Below are positions 1 to 15,631 of a stretch of DNA of 64,000 nt, one piece after another. This DNA is from Juglans regia. Lineage: Eukaryota > Streptophyta > Magnoliopsida > Fagales > Juglandaceae. The first letter of the stretch is position 1. Each line of letters begins with the position of its first letter. The position numbers were made by a program, and so were the translations under genes. The stretch lies in assembly GCF_001411555.2 (NCBI RefSeq), contig NC_049903.1:12148362-12212361 (forward strand). Reading direction: 5' to 3'. The notes beneath the pieces were generated by a model. It saw only the letters and a list, made by a program, of their open reading frames with translations, made no database searches and was not told the origin of the DNA.

Positions 1-1692
1 TCTTTAGCTAAGGCAGATGGTTGCTTTGCTGCCTATAGTTACTCATGGGCAATGGCACAAGACAAGAGTTGCATGAACAGAGCATTTCAGTAATTGGGTG
101 AGCTTTTTTTGTAGTGGTTGTAATCGACAAGTGACAACTCTTGCTTTGATTTTTTTTTTTGCAAGGTTTATAACTGGATTCTTTCTTGGTGGCATTCCCT
201 GGTATATTGGAACTTTTATTCTACTTTGTGTACGAGTGGATTACAGAGAAAAACCTGGATATGTTGCATGCACAGTAGCTGTAAGTGTTTGTATTATACA
301 GTATCTCATTTTTCTCTTGCATCATGATGTTCACTGGTTATGTTATTTGTTTTCAGCTTCATGATTCCTTGTCCTAATATGGACTTCTTCAATTAGTCTT
401 GCTGGTGGTGTTATAGATCTTTTGAGACTAGTTGTTTCTCTTCAAATGGCAATTTATTCATTTACTTTCTAAACTTGCAATTAGTGCGATGGCACCACAG
501 TTCACAAAAATAACTCTGTCTTAATTACTCACGTTCTGGGAAGTAGTAGATAAGCTTCATGACCCCCTTCAACCTGACCTATTGAATGGACAGTTCGTGT
601 TTGGGAATAAAAGCTTAATGTTTTAACTTAAAGGAGGGGCTCCTCTTTACTTATTCCATGGTACATATAAGTTTGTTAGGAATATTCGGTGCTGGAAGTA
701 TTTAGAGTGTGCAATCTAAACTATAGTGTGAACAGTTAGTTATGACAAATTTATTCAGTTGCAGTAGCAGAGGAAAGCTTTTGTTCAAGAGTTGAAAGAG
801 ATTAGAATAAGGGGAAATATGCTTTCTACTTTCCAACTAATAGGTGTTCTACATTTTGAACAAAAAACTATTAGAATTGACATGTTGTATTTCTCAATTA
901 AAAAAAACAAACAAACAAACAAATAACACTTGTTCAATTCAGACTGTTAAGGTGGATGAAAAATAGTTAAAAATAGGTGACATAAAATAATCTTGACAGG
1001 ATATGTACATTACAACTTTTTAGTGGTCTGCGGGTAAAATCTGCCAGCTTTGTTTTTTAAAGTTTAGAACGCCTGCTAATTGGAGAGTGAAAGGTATATT
1101 TTCAGCGTAAAATAACTATGAAAGTTTCAGTGAGTTGTTTGTAAGAGTGCCTTGGCTAACCTCCTTGCTAGTAGGATGGTTTTTAGGTTTGAGAGATTTT
1201 ATGCCCATGATGTGTGTTACGGTACCATTCCTTTAAACTAGGCGGGGTCCCGTTCCATTTGTGGTTTCAAACTTCTTGCTAAAATGTCTAATCTGCATTA
1301 TTTGGGTAGAAGTCACCGCTCTGATTCTTTGGTGAATTCAAGGCATCGTGTTTTCAATCATTAGCAAACGCCATAGAAGAGCTTCTTCTGTCTCTGTCTC
1401 TGTCTCTCTCAGGTTTCTATTCCTAATTATACTGCCTGGCTTAAGATCTTTAAGGCTTTCTAATGATGAGATTTAGACTTTCTGCTTACAATGCGCATGA
1501 TCTATGCTTAAGCATTGAATGATGTTTATCTTGTTGAATTGCCCTTTTGTCTGGTTGCTCAGAAAAAGATACTTAACTCTTTTTTATTTTGTTTTTGTTT
1601 TTTTTTTTAAATAATAATTTCTACTCGAGCAGTCGCTACTCGCCGTGATTGCTGTTATGCTTGGGGTAACAAAGGGTACTCGCGTGTGGTGA
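1..1692 (+). CDS. 60S ribosomal protein L18a-like membrane protein, 3' part
   Basis: The gene enters from the left edge, so its N-terminal part is missing. Three exons join in frame: about 39-97, 166-280 and 1633-1692, ending in TGA. The readable protein has a hydrophobic stretch with the motif GGIPWYIGTFILLCVRVDYR, then REKPGY, then a second hydrophobic segment leading to the C-terminus GVTKGTRVW. This pattern is typical of the plant 'L18a-like' family, small proteins with two predicted membrane spans and no known ribosomal role despite the name. The first listed exon is the least certain because its residues are poorly conserved. The last intron is about 1.35 kb. The true RPL18A gene follows 1.5 kb downstream on the same strand. 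Confidence 0.8.
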
Positions 1693-3073
1693 GATTAAGA
1701 TCAGCTACAAAGTTGAATGCATGGAGATACCTGTATGCAAAAGAGCAACTGATTGCTAATATACTTTTACTGGGACTCAGAGGTTGTTCTACCTTGTATT
1801 TATGTAATTATTATGTTTATGTTGTTGTGGCATTCTTTCTGACGTGCTTGCAAAATGCCTACTTATTGAGTAGATTGCCAAATATTTGAAGAAAAGAAAA
1901 GAAAATTAAGTATTTATAAACTTGAGCTTAAAATTTGTTCGTACTCCATTTAATAATATTATAGTCATATAAATTCGGTGCATGTCTTTTACTGTCACAC
2001 TGGCATCATTTGCTTGTTCTGCCATTAGCGGTCTGGATCGATCCAACCTCAATCTGTTAGCCCTATCTTAGCCAATATAATGTACCCAGATTCCAATGGT
2101 CGAAGTACAGTCTACCAGGTTGAATGTAAATGGAAAACGAAAGAAATGTAGATGATGAGGAATTTTGTATGATTCACTATAATTTCTGTAAAACAACGCC
2201 CGTCCTCCAATTGATGAGAGAGACTACAAATACTAGTAAAGTAAAAGTACTAAAATGCCCTCTGTTCTATTTTTTTACATCAGGCAAAATGCAAACATGA
2301 AATAAACGGGCCCATGATTCCGAGATTGAGGCCATGCCTCCTTCTACTTCAAAGCCCATTGCCTTTCCTACCGTGTCAAGCCCACCATTAGCTTAAAGTC
2401 TAGGGTTCCTTCGATTCCCAATCCCGTAAGCCTTTCTCGAGCTGCCTCTTCTTCCTCACGAACTCTTTTGCCCCCAATACTCCTCATACCGTGCCATGGT
2501 TGTGTATCATACAGGATTAAGAGCTTACAATTTACAAACTGATACGGAACTCATCGTGATCTTTTGAAATGGGATGAAAGACCACATCCTAATATTGCGA
2601 AATCCGACAAATGGACATTACATTATTTTATATTGGCACGAATCTTGTCGTTAAATAATCAATTTATTATTATTCTTAATTATAGCAAAATTTGATATAA
2701 GATTAAATGATATGCATAATTATTTTCATCATCTTTTGCATAACCATGAGTTAAAATTAGAATATATATATATATATTTTTATAAAATTTAAGTTAATTT
2801 ATAAATTTCTATGGAAGAAATACAATTTGGAGCAATAATAAATTTATATGTAGTACAATCTCATGTCTTTGAAATATATGCATGCATTAATATAAATATA
2901 TATATATATATTATTATATTATTTACGTGGGTTTTCTTTCCTTGTTTGGATTTCAATCGGGCCTGGTCCTCTGTCAGCCCAAAATTGCGAAGGTCCTTCT
3001 CCACGTGTAGGTATTCTACTAGCGGTCATTTATTTGTCTCACTGACCAGTCACTTTATGCCTTTCTTTACAAA
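1693..3073. other. Intergenic: L18a-like 3' flank and RPL18A distal promoter
   Basis: I see no gene here. The stretch is AT-rich, with a short (AT)n run near 2765 and another near 2900. Around 2330-2460 it is less AT-rich and contains GCCCA-type (site II) words and a CTAGGGTT word, which are common upstream of translation genes. No open frame or homology was recognised there. Confidence 0.6.
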
Positions 3074-3111
3074 TTAGGGTTTTTCATCTCTTAGTCCTGG
3101 CTCATATATAA
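3074..3111 (+). promoter_or_regulatory. RPL18A core promoter: telo-box and TATA box
   Basis: TTAGGGTTT at 3074-3082 is a telo-box in reverse orientation, and ATATATA at 3105-3111 is a TATA box about 100 bp before the start codon. A GCCCA word (site II type) lies near 2977. Telo-box plus site II motifs is the usual promoter signature of plant ribosomal protein genes. The transcription start itself is inferred, roughly 3135-3150. Confidence 0.65.
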
Positions 3112-3206
3112 TCCAAAGAAAACCTTGCCCCTCGCCTTCTTCTACACACCGATAGAGAGAGAATTCGAGAGGCAGAGGCTTCGGAGATCATAGCTTCTTA
3201 TCGGAA

Positions 3207-5397
<2,191 letters not shown>

Positions 5398-5699
5398 TTT
5401 GATCATTTGAGGAATGAGCTCTGAAGTGTTAAGAGTGGGGCCTAAAATCATTTTGGTAGAGACCATCGTATCGTTGAATGTTTCTTTTTGGATATTGTTT
5501 TATTTCAGAATCTTAGCAAACCAAAGATTTGGAGCTTATCTTTGGGTTTTCCGAGTACTTCATTTATAATTTTCTATGAGAGTTTTTTTTGGTCATGAAC
5601 TACTTCAATGATCTGGTTTTGATTGTTTCGTGTTCTTGTATTACAAGTTTACAACCCGTTCAATTTTTCTTTTTAAATTTAAATTTTATTTTTTATGGT

Positions 5700-6265
5700 T
5701 ATGGAGGAGTAATGCTCCCCTCAAAGTGCCCTTTGGTTGGCTAGCATCTCACGGGAAAGTTTTGACTATCAACAAGTTGAGAAGGCGTGGCCTATACTTA
5801 ACAGATTAGTTCTTCATGGGCAAACATGACAGCAAATCTTCATTGCGAAGGCTTTATGGGATGATATTCACACAAGACTTGGTATGGCATGGCTAATGCC
5901 TAGAATATTGGCATGCTAGAGAGGAATCCGGGGCAACGAGCAGATCGTGGTTATTTGGAAGGTAGTGCCTCTTTGCCTAATGTGGTTTGGATTGGAATGA
6001 GAGGAATAGATGATGTTTCGAGGACAAGGAGCGCACATTGGAAGGGTTTAAAGACCTTTTTTTTTTTTAGTTTAATCATATCTTGCTTCTTTGGGCTTTT
6101 TCTATTGTATTGAATGGAACATCTTTTAAAGACTTCTACGCTACTTTTTGCATCACCACTTAGCTTGTAATTAGGCTTTTTCTATATACTCTCTGAGTAC
6201 TTGTGTTTTGCTTATTTACGTGGATTAATAACATCTTTTCTTATTTATAAAAAATAAAAAATAAA
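5700..6265 (+). mobile_element. 5'-truncated LINE remnant (zinc-binding RT tail region)
   Basis: A degraded frame at the start reads close to NAPLKVPFGW followed by GKVLTINKLRRRG, the conserved pattern of the zf-RVT region at the C-terminus of plant L1-type ORF2. The same pattern occurs in the long LINE near 32570-32690. The right end has the LINE 3' UTR style (CTTGTGTTTTGCTTATTTACG) and an A-rich tail at 6245-6267. Stops and frameshifts break the frame. No convincing target duplication was found. Confidence 0.7.
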
Positions 6266-6367
6266 TAAGTTTTGAGTTTATAGAAGATTATACAAGTGAA
6301 GTAGAGTTTTATACTAGTTTATGATTTAATAACCAATTATAATTTGTGTTTACAAATGACTCTAAGG

Positions 6368-7040
6368 CTGTGTTTGCAAGATGAACCAAACTCAACTATC
6401 TCAAACTAATTATTAATGGGATTCACTATTTTTTTAATTTTCTATAAAAAAGTTAAACTCATTTCAATCTACTTCATACATTTCAATCTAAAAAATTAAA
6501 TTTATCTTAATCTAAAAAATTTAAATCCATCTTAACAAAATATTACTATTCATAACTTAACTCAACCCATCTTAATATTCAAATATAGCTTAATAAATGA
6601 GTTGAGACGAGCTTGAACAGCTTATGAAGTAGTATGGTTTATTTACAATCTTACTTATACATTTTGAGACAAAAAGATAACAGTTCAGAAGAAGCCAATT
6701 TTGGGATCTGATTTTTGTTGTTAGGCGGATCTCATGTGAGGGTTTTATTTCTTCAATTCAGTTTTGAATCTGTGCAGTAAAGTTGGTGGCTTCCTGTAAG
6801 TGAGTTGCGTTTAGATGTTGAGATGATCTCAAATAATCTGAATTGTTATGTAAATAATAGTATTTTGTGAGTTCTATTAAGATGTATTTGAATGTAAATA
6901 TGTTAAAATATGTGTTTAAATGTATGAAATAGATTAAGATAAATTTAACTTTTTTAATTAAAAGTTAAAAGATTAGTGAGCCCCATCAATAATTAATTAG
7001 AAATGGATTGAGATCAGTCATCCAAACAAACAATAGTCTT
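6368..7040. mobile_element. Two AT-rich MITE-like copies
   Basis: About 6368-6605 and 6800-7040 resemble the MITE family seen repeatedly in this window, with edges like GTTTAGATGTTGAGATGATC and inner AT-rich runs such as AAGTTAAA. The second copy ends in ATCCAAACAAAC, an inverted match to its left edge. Both are diverged. Family assignment is by eye. Confidence 0.5.
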
Positions 7041-8958
7041 AGAAGCTGTGCCTAAACTGCAGTAGGTGGTTTGGGTGTTGGGTGTTGTTCTTTTACCTGT
7101 TCTTGTCAAGAAGCTTGGAGTGTGTGCCCAAATGGTAATTAATCTTCTTTTTCCTATCTCTTGGTGAAGTTTGGGAGTATGCTCTACAATGTTACACAAA
7201 AATAGAATTCTAAGAGAGAGGTTTCTAGTGGGATTCATATGGGCACGAAATGGTCACAGTATGCAGCAGCACAAAACAGAACAGATACCTGCGCTTTATC
7301 CTTGATAATACTACTCTGATGGACACTGCATCTAACTCTGGGTGTGGTAGCCCCGCCCATCTTAGTGGCGTGGAAATTTGGAATGAAGGGCCCAATGTCT
7401 TAATAACCTTTTGAAAACGATACCATGCATAGACAGACTATTCTTCAATTTTTACTTAAAAAACTTTTTAATAAAATATTATTTATTTTGAATTCAAAGA
7501 AATTTAAAAAGTAATAACATTTTATTAAAGATTTATGTAAAAATTCTAAAAAAATTGCGTCTTCCTCGTAACATTCATATATTTAATTTTGTCATTCTTA
7601 ATCACACTTACTTAAACGTCTCATTTTATCGTCTTTTATTTAAATGATTGACATATAAAACTACTTATAATGAATCAAAAAAAGAGTGACGGAGAATGAC
7701 ACAATAAAAAATGGAAGAATGTCATTTCTCTAACGTTTATACACGAGAAATTATAAAAAGTAATTTCCATGTGTGTGTCCAAAAATGCTTATTTTCACCC
7801 CATTTTTAGCCAAATATGAAATGATAACATCCACCAAAGGAAGGTGGTTCCATCATCAAGGATGCTTCTTGTCTTGTCTTGTCTTGACTAATCTGTTTCT
7901 GTTGAGCTTAATCCATGAAATAAGGTCTCTCATTTTCATATGAAGAAATGATAGTGTAATAAAACTAGTCATCTATCTCTCCCTTTAGCTTAGGACTTTT
8001 TTAGCTTAAATTTTGGTAACTATTTAGTCACGGTGTACACAGCCACACGACCTACGTAGCTAGAGATGCAAGTTTTTTCAACGTCGATCCAACGTCCAAA
8101 CAAAGAAGAAAGATGATATGGACAGCATACCAAATCTCTGATGATCTCTCTTCTGTTCGCTTTAGAAATTGCTCGTTGAAACATTGCAATACTAATGATG
8201 AACATGACTTTGCAGTGGATCCCTCTTAGTGCATTATCACAAATTGATGTTTTACCCTTTAGCTTTGACGATCGTCTAAAGCAAATTAAGTACCCCTTTT
8301 CAAGATTGGATTTATCTTAAAACCAAGTAGAAAGTGTTGAAATTCTGAACGCCACACCCAAAGATGAGAGATTACTACTAGTTCTAGATCTTTTCCTTTT
8401 TGAAAAATAAAATAAAATCACTCCGTTTTTGCAAATTATGTCGAAGAAGGTGACGTGAAAATGTTTAGACTTTCGTGGTTTAAATAACATATTGTAAATG
8501 GATATATTTAAGTATAGGAAAATGCTAGTATTCTGCCTAGCTTTGTTCTCTCATTTTAACCGTTCATGTATTTAATTCTTTTTTAATTTAATAATTAAGA
8601 AAGTGACTTTTAGTGTATTAATATATTTTTTTTATTTTTTAAAAATATTTAAAGATGTTTAAAAAATGTGAAAAAAAAGAACAAAAAAATAAAATATAGA
8701 ATTTATACTAGTGGGCAAGCCTAACTGTCAAAGTTGGGTGGCAGAGTAGCAATGTAGCATCACTCTTAAGTATAAAGTGTATTTTTTTGGCCGGTTCAAA
8801 TTTTGAAGAAAAATATTTGTGGTGTATATATATATATATATATAACTTTACTAATACTCACTTTCTTAATCATTAAGTAAAATAAAAAATTAAAAAAAAT
8901 CAAATACAAAAATAGTAATAAATGAATAGTAATAGAATAATAACTCTATCATTATTCT

Positions 8959-8998
<40 letters not shown>

Positions 8999-10533
8999 GT
9001 ATACAAATAATAGGCCTTCGCTATTTTTCCCACCAATTAAAATGGACTTGCTATGTAAAAGACAAGAACAATCCAATTGTCATTTAAAAAAAAAAAGAGA
9101 GAGAAGGGAGTGGAACTAATATTATAACTCAAAGTGCAAAGTGCAAACCAATAGTAAGTTGAAAAGAATAAAAAAAAAATCCAACCTCTATGCCTTTATT
9201 TGGCCATGCTATGAATTTCGAGCTTAGATTATCACCATGTAATAGAGACAATCAATGTTTCATTATTCATCATGTGATTGGATGTCGGGTATGAAATACA
9301 GCTGTAAACACCCCCTCTCTCTCTTCACAGAAAAGAATTATCTGCAGTCCTACTGGAGCCTCGTGGATATGATCATATCTTTTCTTTCAGCAGTAGAATG
9401 ATAAAGCAAATACTAAAAAATACTAGTCAACCTCGCCTCCCCCTCCTTTACCTTCTTTCCTGGTTCTACTTTTCGATATGGGATGCTATTTCTGGCCAAA
9501 TATGTCAAATGGAATTTAAAATTACACTGTTCATTCTAGATATACTACCCTCTTACTTCTACCAAAAATCAATCAGTCAAAATGATGAATTCGTTTGAAT
9601 TTAAGTGTCTTTAGTCATGAGTTTGGTAACAAGAGGTGATCAGAATTAGAAAGACCAGGCTCAACAAATTTAATCATTTGTATGCATTTGTCATGGGGTG
9701 CTTTAATGCCGTTCATAATCCATTGGATTGGGTTCATAGATCTCATGATGTCATGCCAGGGTGGATCGGTAGTTAGTGTTTAAGAATTGCCCAATTCCTT
9801 GTGTTAATATGCAGAGGCAGTTGATATATACCTTCTGTCATCATTAAAAAGACATCAATCTGAACATCCCCATATTATCAACTAAGCTCATCCCATGATG
9901 TATTATTTATTGACTGTCGACCATGTAGAGTTGTGCAGAGTAAGACAGACATGCTACCATGTCCATCATGCATCCACTACGCGGTCCTTCTCAACCTTTC
10001 ATCCATGAAAATTGACCCTTTTGTGTCTGCAATTCCACATTCTCCTTTCTGTACCAAAAAGCTTGCCCATGTTAGCCCCACATCGTTGAAATTGTTCATA
10101 CCCTCCCCAGCTTTTTGTTTTTGTTTTTGTTTTTTTTTTTTTTTTGTTTTGGGTTTAATTTATGAATCCTAATCTTCTCTCTCTCACCAACCACCACGAA
10201 TTGCATGACCATGCTTATGAATGTCATAACCAACATATCTTGTTATTATCCATTTTGTATTCACTAATCAAACCACACTCGGTTTCTTTGTACGGTAAAG
10301 AACTGCAGCAGTTTCTGGAACAGCAACCAAAACTAGCTTTAGTTAAAACTCTATTTAAAAGCTCTACCTCTCATTGCCACTGAAACAAACTTTAGCAGAA
10401 AGCATCTACTTTCATAAAAAATTAAAGAAAGGCTGAACTTTGCAGAGGGATCGAGCAGCAGAGAAATTTCCGGTAGCGATCGAGGCAGCTTAGGATTTGT
10501 GATCGTATTCTTGCTTTCCCTGGAGATTGAAAA
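7041..10533. other. Intergenic region upstream of the b561 gene
   Basis: No credible gene was found in about 3.5 kb. It holds dinucleotide repeats, (AT)n near 8826-8843 and (CA)n(TA)n near 8960-8996. A MITE-like stretch at about 8520-8790 has CTAGTATTCTGCC on the left and GGCAGAGTAGCAATG on the right. T-rich runs lie near 10110-10150. The last ~100 bp before 10534 are presumably the 5' UTR and proximal promoter of the cytochrome b561 gene. Confidence 0.55.
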
Positions 10534-11463
10534 ATGCAGGTTTTTCAGAAGCTAGCACCTTTCACCATCTCTACATACTGTGTTATTCTTCTACCATTAG
10601 TTGGCTGTTCATTCCACCAAGAAATGAATCAGTCAGTCAGTCACAAGAGCATTAGACACAACTTTCACAAGGTAACCCAGTTCTTCTTCAAGTTCCCTTT
10701 TTCCTCTTCTATCTTCTTCCTCTTCATCTTCTGGAGAAGTGCCAAGGAAGATTATATTCACCATTAGCAAACTAACTTTCCTATTTTATTCTTGCATTAG
10801 TTTTTCTATGAGCTTTTAAAGAAATACCAGAGGTAACAGTTATTTAGTCCCCTATTGCAGCTGAGTCCTAAGATGACTACTGATGTTGCAATTCATGGGT
10901 TTCTCCTATGGGTTTCACTTGGGTTCTTAATGCCTCTTGCGATACTTGCTATCAGAATGTCTAGAAGAGAGGAACCACGGTCCAAAAGGCTCAAAGTTTT
11001 TTTCTATCTCCATGTTTTTGTGCAGGTATGCTCTTCACTCTGTGAATACTATGCATACATGAGGTCCATCGTCGAGAAGTTGAAGAATGTATTTGCATCC
11101 ATGCATATCCTCCTATTTTTTAAACATATCCAACGAATGAAAACTCAGAGCTACAATATGTAATCATTAAAGATTTGATCTTTTTCTACAACTGCATCAT
11201 GAAAGTTACTTGAACCTTAATGGGGTCCACAATTATTTTGGAAGAAAATAATTTTGTAGCCCACCGTTTGGAAACAGTTAAGTTCAATTAGTTTTACAAA
11301 ATTCCTAACAATTAGCAAAAGAAGGTAGTGATTATGTAATCATATATATTTTTTTCCTCGACTTCATTAGTAGGATACCCCCTAGGCTTTCTGTATCAAA
11401 ATGGTAATCACAAGTTGAAAAAAATTATAATCATTTCTACAGGAACTAGCAAACTGCTGCTAT

Positions 11464-11499
<36 letters not shown>

Positions 11500-12336
11500 A
11501 TATTCCATTCCCCTAAGTTTGCTAGATCAAATGATTTAGTCACCTTTCATGGGGCTATAGATAACTACAGGGGCGAGGTTTTTAAGAACTAGATGAATCA
11601 AAGAAGGCATAAATCTTGCAAGTTCTTCCACCAGCTATTACTCTTCTATACTTCTTCTAAACCTTTGTCTCTCTATGTGCTAAATTCAATTTTAACAGAT
11701 ACTGTCAGCGCTTCTTGCCACAGTTGGAGCTGCCTTATCGTTCAAAAAACTTGAGAATTCCTTCACTAACAGCCACCAAAGATTAGGACTAGCACTTTAT
11801 GGTGCCATTTGGGTGCAAGCCTTGATCGGATTTTTCAGGCCTAAAAGGTAATTGGTACAATTTTCTCACAGTCTAAGTAGTTTCTTACCAACTATTGTTG
11901 ATTCTCAATTAATGCCAAATTGAATTCATTGCATCATTTTATTGGCACTGCCTTATCTATATGTAATCTACATTTTCCTTCCTTCTGCAGGGGGAAGAGA
12001 GAGAGGAGTTTGTGGTACTTTGTGCATTGGATGCTTGGAACAATGATTTCTCTCTGTGGGATCATCAACATCTACACAGGCTTAAAAGCTTACAGTAACA
12101 AAACATCAAGAAGTACGACCCTTTGGACTATACTTTTTACAGCAGAGGTCCTTTTCATTGCTTTCTTTTACCTCTTTCAAGACAAATGGGAGTATATACA
12201 AAAGCAAGGTGTCGTTTTAGACAATGCACCTATCACAGTTTCTAATCAACAAATTCCAGAAGGGATCTACCAAAAGGAGTTGCAGCCTGAACCATGTGGC
12301 AAGCGTAGTAGACTTATTAAGAACTTGTTTGATTAA
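10534..12336 (+). CDS. Cytochrome b561 domain protein (stand-alone, no DOMON domain)
   Basis: Four exons, 10534-10671, 10861-11025, 11699-11847 and 11991-12336, give 265 residues. A hydrophobic signal-like segment (about residues 8-25) is followed by a b561 core of several membrane helices. Four histidines sit where the family binds two hemes: His58 (AIHGFLLW), His97 (FYLHVFVQ), His127 (NSHQRLG) and His163 (YFVHWMLG). Family members pass electrons across membranes, often from ascorbate. Many plant relatives join this domain to an N-terminal DOMON domain, but here no DOMON is encoded, as in the shorter At4g18260/At2g30890-type proteins (recalled). The C-terminal tail is polar. An ATG at 10534 in front of the signal-like segment was chosen as start. 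Electron donor and membrane are unknown. Confidence 0.9.
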
Positions 12337-15300
12337 TATGGGATTCTTTATTGCCTTTTTTCTCTATTATTTTTCTTATAGGTTGCTCATTTGCACTTTG
12401 TTTTTTGATGCCTGCACTGCAAGGCGATCTGACAAAAGAATACATTATTGGAGTGCATGCAGCTAAGCCCAAGGATTTTCCTTTCTCATGTGGCATACAT
12501 ACGTACTCTAGCTAGATATATCTTTGATGTGATACTGGCCTTAGGAAATTGGGTGCTTTTTACACATAAATATATATATATATATAATATATATGTATGG
12601 AATAGATGGCGATTATGCAGTGCTTTGTAGGAGAATGTTATGAAGTTTGTAAGTTTGCTTTTGTAAAATTATATATAAGAGAATATCACACATACCCTTG
12701 ATCTCAAACCCCGTACACCATGTCTCGTTCAGTTCATGGAATAAAAGAAATCAAGTGAAGTCTTCGAAACTATTATTGTGGGTGTACTCCCATATATTTT
12801 GGTAGGTGAGAAGTCATGGATTCAGATCTCTATGGACATAATACCAAAGAATTCAGATTCATATCCATTATCTCGACCTGCATACTTCATTCTATAGACA
12901 CAAAGTAATTATATAAGAATAAACTTACAAACTGACGTAATTTCATGTGATCAGTTAGATCTACTTTTATAACAAAAATAACTTTACAATCTGACATATA
13001 TAATATCACATCAAGCTACGATCAATTTGTGGATTTATTTTTGTGTAATTCCTTTGTGGCTAAATTATTTCTCTACTTTTCATAACACCATATTAAGGAG
13101 ATCCCACCAAGCAGGATTTATGTGGAAGAACCACAAATGTACTATCAAGACGAACTTGAGTTATAATACAGATCCAAATTAACCTAGCCCACCAAAGGCA
13201 TGGTAGGGTTAAGCTGGCATGGATGATGGCTCAAGTTCATATTTTTGAATCCCTTTGGTTCTCTCGCTTCGATCATGCTTTGCCCGCCTAGGTCCTTAAA
13301 GGAACATCTTGTGAGTAAAGGTGCTACTATGATTATGTCCAAACCCCAGAGAGTACCACTTTGATTTTCCATTTCCTTTTTTTCTTTTCTTTTTTTTTTT
13401 ATCAATGCAGCTATTTGTAAACTTATTTTCTGTATGAAATCATTCAACTGCCTGCATCCAAGTAAAAATATCTCCAGCTTAATATCAAGGTAAAAACTTC
13501 ATCAGCTGACAGCATGCTTCTTCTTCCAAGATATGCAGTCTCTGCAAGAATTGAGTATTTCTGGGAAGTAAACAAACTCTTGGCACTTTGCAGAGTTTGC
13601 ATATCTACCGATCGAGTGGCTTGTGTAAGACGATTCTGAAATAGTACCGTATAGAAAGGATCACCAAAATATATATTAAGAAAAAAAATTGGAGCAGGAT
13701 GAGGATGTGGGTCCAAAAGACTCCAAACCCCAGAGGTTTTGTGCACTCAAATCCAAAATTGAATTAGACTAAGCGACAAATTTTGCCTACTTTATATGGA
13801 GAATATATAGGTTGGCATGCATAATGAAAGCAAGCGGGAAAAGTTGTGGACATTGTGGTTCGTTTCTTATTATAAGCTGGAAAAAGAGAAGAGAGGAAGA
13901 GTTCAGTTCAATGGTATTAATATCTTTTCTTCGACTAGCAGCAATCAACTCCGCGAATGATACTGACAAAACAGTAGTGAATTTTGCAGTGATGATATAT
14001 ATTCCCATCTGCATTTTCATAAGCCAAAGAGAGAACCTTCTAGCTGCATGGGTACTTGCATGTTCATCAATATATGTGGTTTTCTACCTGTGTCATTCAA
14101 TTCCTTCCTCTCAGAAGTTGCATCCAACAGATCAACCTCCACTTACTCAATACTATTAATTTGGCAGACCTCCAGTACTACTGCAAATATTGGATAAGAA
14201 AAATTCTTCTCATCAGTCACTATTTATCACTCCACACCTTACACTTTATGAAAAATACTCTCATATTCTATGAAAAACACCTCACACTCTATAAAAAGGT
14301 TATAGGTGTGAGGTGTCTACACTGGCTAAATACTTCTAAAATGGCAGTCATTATATATTCTGGCAAACTAGTTGCAGAACGAATGAAAGAGGACCATGTT
14401 CAGTCAGTTATCATGTAAATCATGCAATTAACAGTTAAAATTAAGCATTAATTAAGTAATTCTTTTGCCACTCATTGTTTGCGTTAATGAAATGCATCAC
14501 TTTTAATGGCATGCAGGGATGGAAGCCCATCTAACATCATTTAGGTCCTCTATGCTCAGTAAAGCCCACAAAAATCAAAAGCCCTACTTGATGCATTAGG
14601 CCCTATAGTAATATTTTACATATTAGTGCTTCTACGGAGACCAAGAGATCTACCGATAGAATGTACTGATTGGTGCTTATTAATTTTTTTTCCCTTGTAT
14701 TTCTTAACGTTTAAGAAAAAAAATCAATTCAGTGCATTTCTTGATGTTTAAAAAATACAAAATAAAAAATAAAGAACAAAAATGCACCTATCTATGCAAG
14801 TGCTCGGTAGACCGATCTATCTAGCATTTCTCTTTATATATTACTATAACATTTTGAACAGTACTACACCTACCGAAGATGTAACTTGAGCTGAGTCCTA
14901 AATCAAATCTTAATAAATTGCAAATTAAAAGGGCAATCAACTTATTACAATCCTTAAAAACATTTAGGCCTCGTATCTTTTGATACGTAATTGGCCTCAT
15001 ATCATTTTATTTCATATTATCGCATATTATCTAAATATTTAAACGCTATTCAAACATAAATTTTATTCAAATTTTTTTTCATATTTTTTCATTTAACTAT
15101 TACTAGTAGTTATAGTATTGAATATAATTCAATATATGTATATCATCTATATAAAATAATTGTAATATATATGTTATATCCTATAGTTAGTAATGTGGGA
15201 GTCGAATTCAGTGTCAGTAAAACTGGAGTCGGAGTTGGTCAGAGAAACACTATTTCTGACTCTATCTCCGATCGAATTTTTCATAAACATTCCGATCCAG

Positions 15301-15581
15301 TTCCGTTTCAAATTCTTGAATAAACATGCATGTGACAACATTTGTAAGTCAAAAGAAGAATAGTGCAATTTACTTCAGCAATTGAAGGCAAGCCAGCCAA
15401 TCAAAAGAAAGAATTGTTCCGCTCTAAAGTCTGGGAGACTAAAAAATACACTGTTTGCACAGATTTCAAGAAATATAAGTGATTTAATCAGATATCATCT
15501 CCATGTTCCTGATACAACCAGTGGCCTCTTCGCTTCCTTATCCTCACACTGCTCGGTAAACCTTTGCAGACTACAGGCACA
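12337..15581. other. Intergenic region between b561 and UreG genes
   Basis: No convincing gene. Contents are a (TA)n run near 12570-12595; a short element near 12915-13020 with inverted words (CTGACGTAATTTCATGTGATC / CTGACATATATAATATCACATC), probably MITE-derived; a MITE candidate at 14629-14833; and a diverged AT-rich MITE at about 14967-15110. A 115-codon open frame at 13812-14159 has no recognisable family. The UreG 5' UTR probably begins a short distance before 15582. Confidence 0.5.
14629..14833. mobile_element. MITE candidate with imperfect inverted ends
   Basis: The left end (TAGTGCTTCTACGG) and the inverted right end (near 14805-14833, ...GTAGACCGATCTATCTAGCATT) are imperfect inverted matches around an AT-rich core containing mirrored runs (AACGTTTAAG, GATGTTTAAAAAATA). 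No target duplication was established. Confidence 0.4.
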
Positions 15582-15598
15582 ATGGCTTCCCTGCCTTC

Positions 15599-15631
<33 letters not shown>

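Noticed and set aside
5913..6113. 66-codon frame after RPL18A
   Set aside because: Falls within a LINE remnant and is broken; not a gene.
13812..14159. 115-codon open frame on the plus strand
   Set aside because: No recognisable family, composition like random AT-rich DNA, overlaps other open frames on both strands, and no promoter or splice context.
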